Shown: piece after piece, positions 7,613 to 10,897 of the stretch
Layout: each line of letters begins with the position of its first letter
Position numbering within the stretch: the first letter of the stretch is position 1
Assembly (NCBI GenBank): GCA_002371115.1
Contig: DFFY01000027.1
Location: forward strand, 1-10,897
DNA from: Bacteroidales bacterium UBA3764
GTDB taxonomy: Bacteria > Bacteroidota > Bacteroidia > Bacteroidales > UBA932
Length of the DNA stretch: 10,897 nucleotides
Direction: 5' to 3'
Notes under the pieces: model-generated
What the model saw: only the letters and a program-made list of their open reading frames with translations
The model's database searches: none
Told to the model about the DNA's origin: nothing
Position numbers and translations under genes: made by a program

Positions 7613-7990
7613 TTACCAGTCTCTTTGTACCTGTATGGGGTCTTCGCCCTTGGGGATGAGTACCACTTTGCGGGCGATTACTTCGGTGGTGTTCTTTTCT
7701 TCCCCGGCCTGGTTGATGTACTTCCGCGTGCGCAGCCGTCCAACCACTTCTATCCATACGCCGCGCTGGATGCCGTAAAAATCGGCCATGCCTTCTTTCT
7801 CCATCCCGTCCCTTCCGCTCCAGGCCGACACGTTGAACCAGGTTACCTCAGGGGAGGGATTTCCCTCCTTGTCCACGCCTCCATATTCGGTGACGACCGA
7901 GAAATTGCATACCCGGCTGTTGTTGGAGAAGGTGGTGATTTCCGCCCTTCCCACTACGCCGCGGATATGTATTTTGTTTAAAAATTCCAT
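7613..7990 (-). CDS. ssb: Single-stranded DNA-binding protein, short paralogue without acidic tail (125 aa)
   Basis: The whole protein is one OB-fold of the SSB family. It starts 'MEFLNKIHIRGVVGRAE', continues with 'VCNFSVVTEY', the aromatic strand 'EVTWFNVSAW' (family pattern W-x-x-V-x-x-W/F), and the hallmark 'GVWIEVVGRLRTRKY' followed by 'EKNTTEVIARKVVLI', which closely follows the usual G-x-x-V-x-V-x-G-x-L-x-x-R pattern. It binds single-stranded DNA in the cytoplasm. The usual long Gly/Gln-rich linker and acidic tip (ending D-D-I-P-F), which recruit repair and replication partners in housekeeping SSBs, are absent; the chain stops at 'GEDPIQVQRDW'. This makes it an accessory paralogue more likely than the essential copy, though small SSBs do exist in this phylum. 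It is the first gene of the minus-strand run, only 3 nt from the DUF3575 gene. Cotranscription with fimbrial genes is suggested by spacing alone; a functional link is not shown. Confidence 0.87.
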   Translation of the reverse strand: MEFLNKIHIRGVVGRAEITTFSNNSRVCNFSVVTEYGGVDKEGNPSPEVTWFNVSAWSGRDGMEKEGMADFYGIQRGVWIEVVGRLRTRKYINQAGEEKNTTEVIARKVVLIPKGEDPIQVQRDW

Positions 7991-8061
7991 GACTCTTCAT
8001 GTATTGCGTTTGACTTCCGGACCGGCCTGGCGGTGCGCGCTTTTCCGCTCCGGCCCGGTTG

Positions 8062-8069
8062 CAAAGTAA
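8062..8069 (-). promoter_or_regulatory. Possible -7 box for the ssb-fimbrial operon
   Basis: The minus strand reads TTACTTTG here, one mismatch from the Bacteroidota -7 consensus TAnnTTTG. It is the only such match I find in front of ssb and would give a leader of roughly 65 nt. No TTTG -33 box lies at the expected distance; that place is taken by a GC-rich hairpin (8072-8104). Confidence 0.3.
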
Positions 8070-8071
8070 AA

Positions 8072-8104
8072 GGGGCTCCCGCGGATTTGCTCCGCCGAAG
8101 CCCC
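8072..8104. repeat. Compound GC-rich inverted repeat
   Basis: GGGGCT (8072-8077) pairs with AGCCCC (8099-8104), and inside it GCGGA (8081-8085) pairs with TCCGC (8091-8095) around a TTTGC loop, separated by a 3-by-3 internal loop. On the minus strand it is followed by TTTTACTTTGC, which looks like an intrinsic terminator or attenuator tail but also contains the candidate -7 box. There is no upstream minus-strand gene for it to terminate, so it is either a leader attenuator (if transcription starts further right) or a promoter-proximal operator-like or dispersed repeat. Confidence 0.5.
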
Positions 8105-8125
8105 ATAGAAGTGCAGATTTTCATG

Positions 8126-8195
8126 TTTTTTACGATTTTTTGCACTTTCTGCCGCGGTATCGTAAAAAAAGAGACGGGTCGTAAAAAACTTTTTT
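8126..8195. repeat. A/T-tract island with three copies of TCGTAAAAAA
   Basis: TTTTTTACGAT (8126-8136) is the exact reverse complement of ATCGTAAAAAA (8159-8169), an 11-bp inverted repeat with a 22-nt spacer. The decamer TCGTAAAAAA occurs again at 8179-8188, exactly 19 bp after the copy at 8160-8169. The last copy opens a palindrome, A6-C-T6 (8183-8195). More T6 tracts follow at 8206 and 8233. The island lies between two divergent genes in otherwise GC-rich DNA, which fits a regulator-binding or curved-DNA promoter region. No bound protein can be named. Confidence 0.45.
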
Positions 8196-8259
8196 ATGAA
8201 AGCTGTTTTTTGTTGTTCCAGCGAAACGTGAATTTTTTGGGAAATCTTTTTACCGATGC

Positions 8260-8290
8260 TTGGAAATGCGGAAAGCCTTGTGCACCTTTG
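8260..8290 (+). promoter_or_regulatory. Likely promoter of the zinc-ribbon gene
   Basis: TTGG (8260-8263) and CACCTTTG (8283-8290) are separated by 19 bp, the usual spacing between the TTTG -33 and TAnnTTTG -7 boxes of the Bacteroidota housekeeping sigma factor; each has mismatches. The predicted transcript would start near 8297, just before the ATG at 8310. Confidence 0.4.
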
Positions 8291-8309
8291 CCCCAAATGA
8301 ATGCGAGCT

Positions 8310-8711
8310 ATGGCCTATAAGATTGAAGACATGAATCATCCGGTCTATTGCCTGTATTGCGGCGATGAAATTCCCATCGGCAGGCCCGACAAAAAGTTCT
8401 GCTGCAAGGACTGCAAAAACCGCTGGCATAACAGAAAGAAGTACCAGCACAGGGGAGTGATGGAGCAGCGGGTCTTGCGCATCCTGGAACGCAACCACGG
8501 TATTTTGGACAAGTTGCTGCGGCTGGGGGTGAACTCCCTGGACCGCCTGACGCTTGTGGGACTGGGCTACAATCCGGAATACGTCACCTCTTACCGGAAG
8601 TCGGGCGTCCATCACCAGTACGCCTGCTTCGACATTCACTACGAGCAGACGCCCACGCGCATCAAAAAAATCGTCCGCACCACGTTGGAGAGCGATGCGG
8701 ACGAGGAATGA
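8310..8711 (+). CDS. Small Cys-rich zinc-ribbon-like protein of unknown function (133 aa)
   Basis: The protein opens with 'MAYKIED', then 'MNHPVYCLYCGDEIPIGRPDKKFCCKDCKNRWHNRKK' (in parts): a CxxC pair, a 14-residue gap, and a CC-x-x-C group followed by His, which is a treble-clef/zinc-ribbon-like metal site. The rest is basic and helical ('MEQRVLRILERNHGILDKLL'), then 'LTLVGLGYNPEYVTSYRK' and a short beta-looking end 'YACFDIHYEQTPTRIKKIV'. I recall similar 110-130-residue proteins with an N-terminal 'C-x-x-C-G-x-x-x-x-x-R-x-D-K-K-F-C' in many Bacteroidota, all without known function. The charge and metal site suggest nucleic-acid or protein binding, but this is a guess. ATGs at 8301, 8310 and 8331 are possible; 8310 is chosen because it follows the predicted transcript start by about 13 nt, while 8331 would start seven residues before the first Cys and is nearly as good. 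It ends 15 bp from the convergent permease gene. Confidence 0.8.
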   Translation: MAYKIEDMNHPVYCLYCGDEIPIGRPDKKFCCKDCKNRWHNRKKYQHRGVMEQRVLRILERNHGILDKLLRLGVNSLDRLTLVGLGYNPEYVTSYRKSGVHHQYACFDIHYEQTPTRIKKIVRTTLESDADEE

Positions 8712-8726
8712 GGCTGTGTGCGTGCG

Positions 8727-9965
8727 CTATTTGGCGGTTTTCTTCTGCGGATCCTTGAACAGGAAGAAGAAAGCGACGGCCACCACCAGGGCGTAGCAGG
8801 CGAAGACAAACCAGGACTGCGGCCAGCCGAAGAAGCTGACCACGTAACCGGCCAGGTAGGAGCCCACAAAGGCGCCCAGGCCGTTGGTCATGAGCATGAA
8901 CACGCCCTGCGCGCTGGCGCTGATGGATTTGTCCGTTTCCTGCTCTACGAACAGTGCGCCGGAAATGTTGAAGAAGTCGAACGCCATGCCGTAAACAATC
9001 ATGGAAAGGATGAACATCCATACTCCTTCTCCGGGGTTGCCGGTGCCCAGCAGACCGAAGCGGAACACCCAGGCAATCATGGAAATGAGCATGACCTTCT
9101 TGATGCCCAGCTTCTTGAGGAAGAACGGGATGAGCAGGATGCACAGGGTTTCAGAAATCTGGCTCAGGGAGATGAGCATGGTGGAGTGGTCAACGCCGAA
9201 GGTGCCTACGTATTTGGCATCATACAGCGGGGAAGACGGGTCTCCGAATCCTTTGATATAACCGTCTGCGAAGGTGTTGGTCACTTGCAGGGCCATGCCC
9301 AGGAGCGCGCTGAAGATAAAGAAGATGGCCATCTTCTTTTCCTTGAACAGCGAGAAGGCCTTTAGGCCCAGTTTCTCCACCAGGCTGCCGCCCTTGTCCT
9401 TGTTAATAGGGCAGGCGGGCAGGGTGAAGCTGTACAGGCCCAGGGCGATGCTGATGCCGGCCGACAACCACATTTGCTTGTTGGTGATGTTGAAGCCCGT
9501 GAGGTCCACCGCCCACATGGCGGCGATAAAGCCTACGGTGCCGAACACGCGGATGGGAGGGAAGTCCTTCACCGTATCCATGCCGGCCTTGTTCAGGGCG
9601 TTGAACGCTACTGTGTTGGACAGGGAGATGGTGGGCATATAGAAGCACACGGCGCCAAGCATAAGCGGATAAATGCCGGAATAGCTGGTTTGGAACGAGG
9701 CGGCAATGAGGAAGGCCGCCGTGAGGAAATGCGCAATGCCGAGCGTTTTCTGGGCCGGAATGTACTTGTCTGCCACAATGCCCAGCAGGGCGGGCATGAA
9801 CAGGGATGCGATGCCCTGTAACGCATAGAAACTGGCAACCTCGATGGGCGAGAATCCCAATACGCTGCTCAGGTACGCCCCAAGGGAGATGAGCCAGGAA
9901 CCCCATGCAGCATACTGCAGGAAGTTCATCACGATGAGGCGAAAGGTTAAAGTTTTGTTCTTCAT
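8727..9965 (-). CDS. MFS permease, nucleoside:H+ symporter family (NupG/XapB-like, 412 aa)
   Basis: A 412-residue, strongly hydrophobic protein with about 12 predicted membrane helices. The start at 9965 (MKNKTLTFRL) is chosen over one 12 codons upstream because helix 1 begins right after it. Family-like motifs, in order, are 'MNFLQYAAWGSWLISLGAYL' (13-32), 'GIVADKYIPAQKTLG' (62-76), 'PTISLSNTVAFNAL' (111-124), 'FPPIRVFGTVGFI' (135-147), a long cytoplasmic loop around 187-212, 'YGMAFDFFNISGALFVEQE' (325-343) and 'ASAQGVFMLMTNGLGAFVG' (350-368). These match the nucleoside:H+ symporter group, which takes up nucleosides across the inner membrane using the proton gradient. The exact substrate cannot be read from sequence. 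It is transcribed away from tgt and ends 15 bp from the convergent zinc-ribbon gene, with no obvious terminator between. The short C-terminal tail is charged (KDPQKKTAK). It looks intact and at family length. Confidence 0.88.
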   Translation of the reverse strand: MKNKTLTFRLIVMNFLQYAAWGSWLISLGAYLSSVLGFSPIEVASFYALQGIASLFMPALLGIVADKYIPAQKTLGIAHFLTAAFLIAASFQTSYSGIYPLMLGAVCFYMPTISLSNTVAFNALNKAGMDTVKDFPPIRVFGTVGFIAAMWAVDLTGFNITNKQMWLSAGISIALGLYSFTLPACPINKDKGGSLVEKLGLKAFSLFKEKKMAIFFIFSALLGMALQVTNTFADGYIKGFGDPSSPLYDAKYVGTFGVDHSTMLISLSQISETLCILLIPFFLKKLGIKKVMLISMIAWVFRFGLLGTGNPGEGVWMFILSMIVYGMAFDFFNISGALFVEQETDKSISASAQGVFMLMTNGLGAFVGSYLAGYVVSFFGWPQSWFVFACYALVVAVAFFFLFKDPQKKTAK

Positions 9966-10002
9966 ATGGGTGCAAATAATAATATGCGGTTGTATATCCA
10001 TA

Positions 10003-10010
10003 CAAAAATA
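10003..10010 (-). promoter_or_regulatory. -7 promoter box for the nucleoside permease gene
   Basis: The minus strand reads TATTTTTG, an exact match to TAnnTTTG, about 38 nt upstream of the permease ATG, so the leader would be about 30 nt. A -33 TTTG is not clear at the expected distance. Confidence 0.4.
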
Positions 10011-10032
10011 AGCAAAAATCTGATAAAAATGC

Positions 10033-10040
10033 TATCTTTG
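10033..10040 (+). promoter_or_regulatory. -7 promoter box for tgt
   Basis: TATCTTTG matches TAnnTTTG exactly and lies 20 bp before the tgt ATG, in an A/T-rich 94-bp divergent region shared with the permease. The -33 element is weak. The leader would be short, about 12-15 nt, and A-rich just before the start (AAAAAGATTGAAA), as is usual in this phylum. Confidence 0.55.
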
Positions 10041-10059
10041 CATAATAAAAAGATTGAAA

Positions 10060-10897
10060 ATGTTCCTGTTCCAACGTATAGCAACCGACCCGGCTTCCGC
10101 CGCCCGTGCGGGAGTCCTTACCACAGACCATGGCGTCATCCAGACTCCCATCTTCATGCCTGTGGGTACGGTCGGGTCGGTCAAGGGAGTCTATCACAGG
10201 GACTTAAAGGAGGATATCAAAGCCCAGATCATCCTGGGCAATACGTATCACCTGTACCTCCGTCCGGGCCTGGACACCCTGTACAAGGCCGGCGGCCTGC
10301 ACAAATTCGAGCACTGGGACGGCCCCATCCTCACGGACAGCGGCGGTTTCCAGGTGTTCTCCCTCTCTCCCATCCGCAAACTCACGGAAGAGGGCTGCAA
10401 GTTCTCCTCCCACATAGACGGCAGCAAGCACATCTTTACGCCGGAAAACAACGTGGATACCCAGCGCATCATCGGGGCCGATATCATCATGGCCCTGGAC
10501 GAATGTTGTCCCGGAGACGCAGACATGCGCTATGCCGCCAAGTCGCTCAAGCTCACGCAGGGCTGGCTGGAGCGCTTCGCCCGGCATTTTGACCAGACGG
10601 AGCCGCTGTACGGCTATCAGCAGGTGATGTTCCCCATCATTCAGGGCTGCGTGTATCCGCAACTGCGCCGGCAGGCGGTGGAGCACGCCCTCAAACTGGA
10701 CAACGCCAACCGTGGCGGCTATGCCGTGGGCGGCCTGGCGGTAGGGGAGCCCACGGAAAAAATGTACGAGATGCTGGAGGTGACCTGTCCGCTGCTGCCG
10801 CAGGACAAGCCCCGCTACCTGATGGGTGTAGGTACGCCCGCCAACATCCTGGAGGGCATTGCCCGCGGCATAGACATGTTCGACTGCGTCATGCCCA
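10060..10897 (+). CDS. tgt: tRNA-guanine transglycosylase (queuine tRNA-ribosyltransferase), 5' part
   Basis: 279 codons are visible from the ATG at 10060; the last roughly 100 residues lie beyond the window. Bacterial Tgt swaps guanine at position 34 of GUN-anticodon tRNAs (Asp, Asn, His, Tyr) for preQ1 in the cytoplasm, a step in queuosine synthesis. Signatures seen are 'TPIFMPVGTVGSVKGV' (29-44), 'IILGNTYHLYLRPG' (57-70), 'ILTDSGGFQVFSLS' with the general-acid/base Asp93, 'SSHIDGSKHIFTPEN', 'ADIIMALDECCPGD' with the base-recognition Asp, 'FPIIQGCVYP', 'GGYAVGGLAVGE', and at the edge 'GIARGIDMFDCVMP' with the nucleophile Asp275. The C-terminal zinc site is outside. 'GSVKGVYHRDLKEDI' resembles Bacteroidota members of the family. 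It is divergent from the permease gene with its own promoter box. The assignment is secure; the reading frame stays open to the edge. Confidence 0.96.
   Translation, partial: MFLFQRIATDPASAARAGVLTTDHGVIQTPIFMPVGTVGSVKGVYHRDLKEDIKAQIILGNTYHLYLRPGLDTLYKAGGLHKFEHWDGPILTDSGGFQVFSLSPIRKLTEEGCKFSSHIDGSKHIFTPENNVDTQRIIGADIIMALDECCPGDADMRYAAKSLKLTQGWLERFARHFDQTEPLYGYQQVMFPIIQGCVYPQLRRQAVEHALKLDNANRGGYAVGGLAVGEPTEKMYEMLEVTCPLLPQDKPRYLMGVGTPANILEGIARGIDMFDCVMP

Noticed and set aside
8126..8169. Invertible promoter (phase-variation switch) bounded by the 11-bp inverted repeat
   Set aside because: The segment between the repeats is only 22 nt, contains no promoter box, and no recombinase gene is nearby.
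7997..8296. A 99-codon minus-strand frame in the ssb upstream region
   Set aside because: It runs across the hairpin, the A/T island and the predicted plus-strand promoter, has no domain, and looks like a chance frame. It could reflect a dispersed repeat, which would need a genome search.
8712..8726. Bidirectional terminator between the convergent zinc-ribbon and permease genes
   Set aside because: The gap is 15 bp with no stem-loop or T-run; termination must lie elsewhere or be factor-dependent.
1..10897. Mobile-element or CRISPR content
   Set aside because: No transposase, integrase, terminal repeats, tRNA attachment site or regularly spaced repeat-spacer array was seen on either strand.

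Overview
The window looks like chromosomal DNA from a member of the Bacteroidales (Bacteroidota). GC is moderately high, by eye about 55%. Four things point there: a lipoprotein fimbrial locus of the Porphyromonas/Bacteroides FimA-Mfa1 type, a DUF3575 outer-membrane protein, start sites without Shine-Dalgarno sequences, and -7 promoter boxes of the TAnnTTTG class. A gut Rikenellaceae/Alistipes-like host is a guess from GC and gene style; nothing here proves the genus.

Left three quarters (1-7990, all minus strand): a tightly packed run read from right to left. It contains a short single-stranded-DNA-binding protein (7990-7613), a DUF3575 beta-barrel-like protein (7609-7049), a 672-residue lipoprotein with an OmpA-like domain and a helical repeat tail (7047-5029), the probable major fimbrial subunit (4998-3856), a FimB/Mfa2-type anchor (3817-2981), a 798-residue probable tip or adhesin subunit (2958-562), and a further fimbrillin-like subunit that runs off the left edge (535-1). 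Gaps are 1 to 38 nt and no strong terminator interrupts the run, so it is probably one operon. Known FimA/Mfa biology suggests that the subunits are exported as lipoproteins, trimmed by a protease near the N-terminus and assembled by donor-strand exchange. The anchor would stay lipidated, and the DUF3575 and OmpA-like proteins may provide an outer-membrane or periplasmic module. The three subunits share a TK(S/T) motif 29-30 residues after the lipidated Cys, and the anchor lacks it.

Middle (7991-8309): a non-coding divergent region. It holds a compound GC-rich hairpin next to a possible promoter box for the ssb-fimbrial operon, an A/T-tract island with three copies of a decamer, and a likely promoter for the rightward gene.

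Right (8310-10897): a small Cys-rich zinc-ribbon-like protein of unknown function (+), a convergent MFS nucleoside:H+ symporter-family permease (-), and, divergent from it, the start of tRNA-guanine transglycosylase tgt (+), which runs off the right edge. This part looks like ordinary core genome. The fimbrial locus is the accessory part. I see no tRNA, rRNA, insertion sequence, integrase or CRISPR array.
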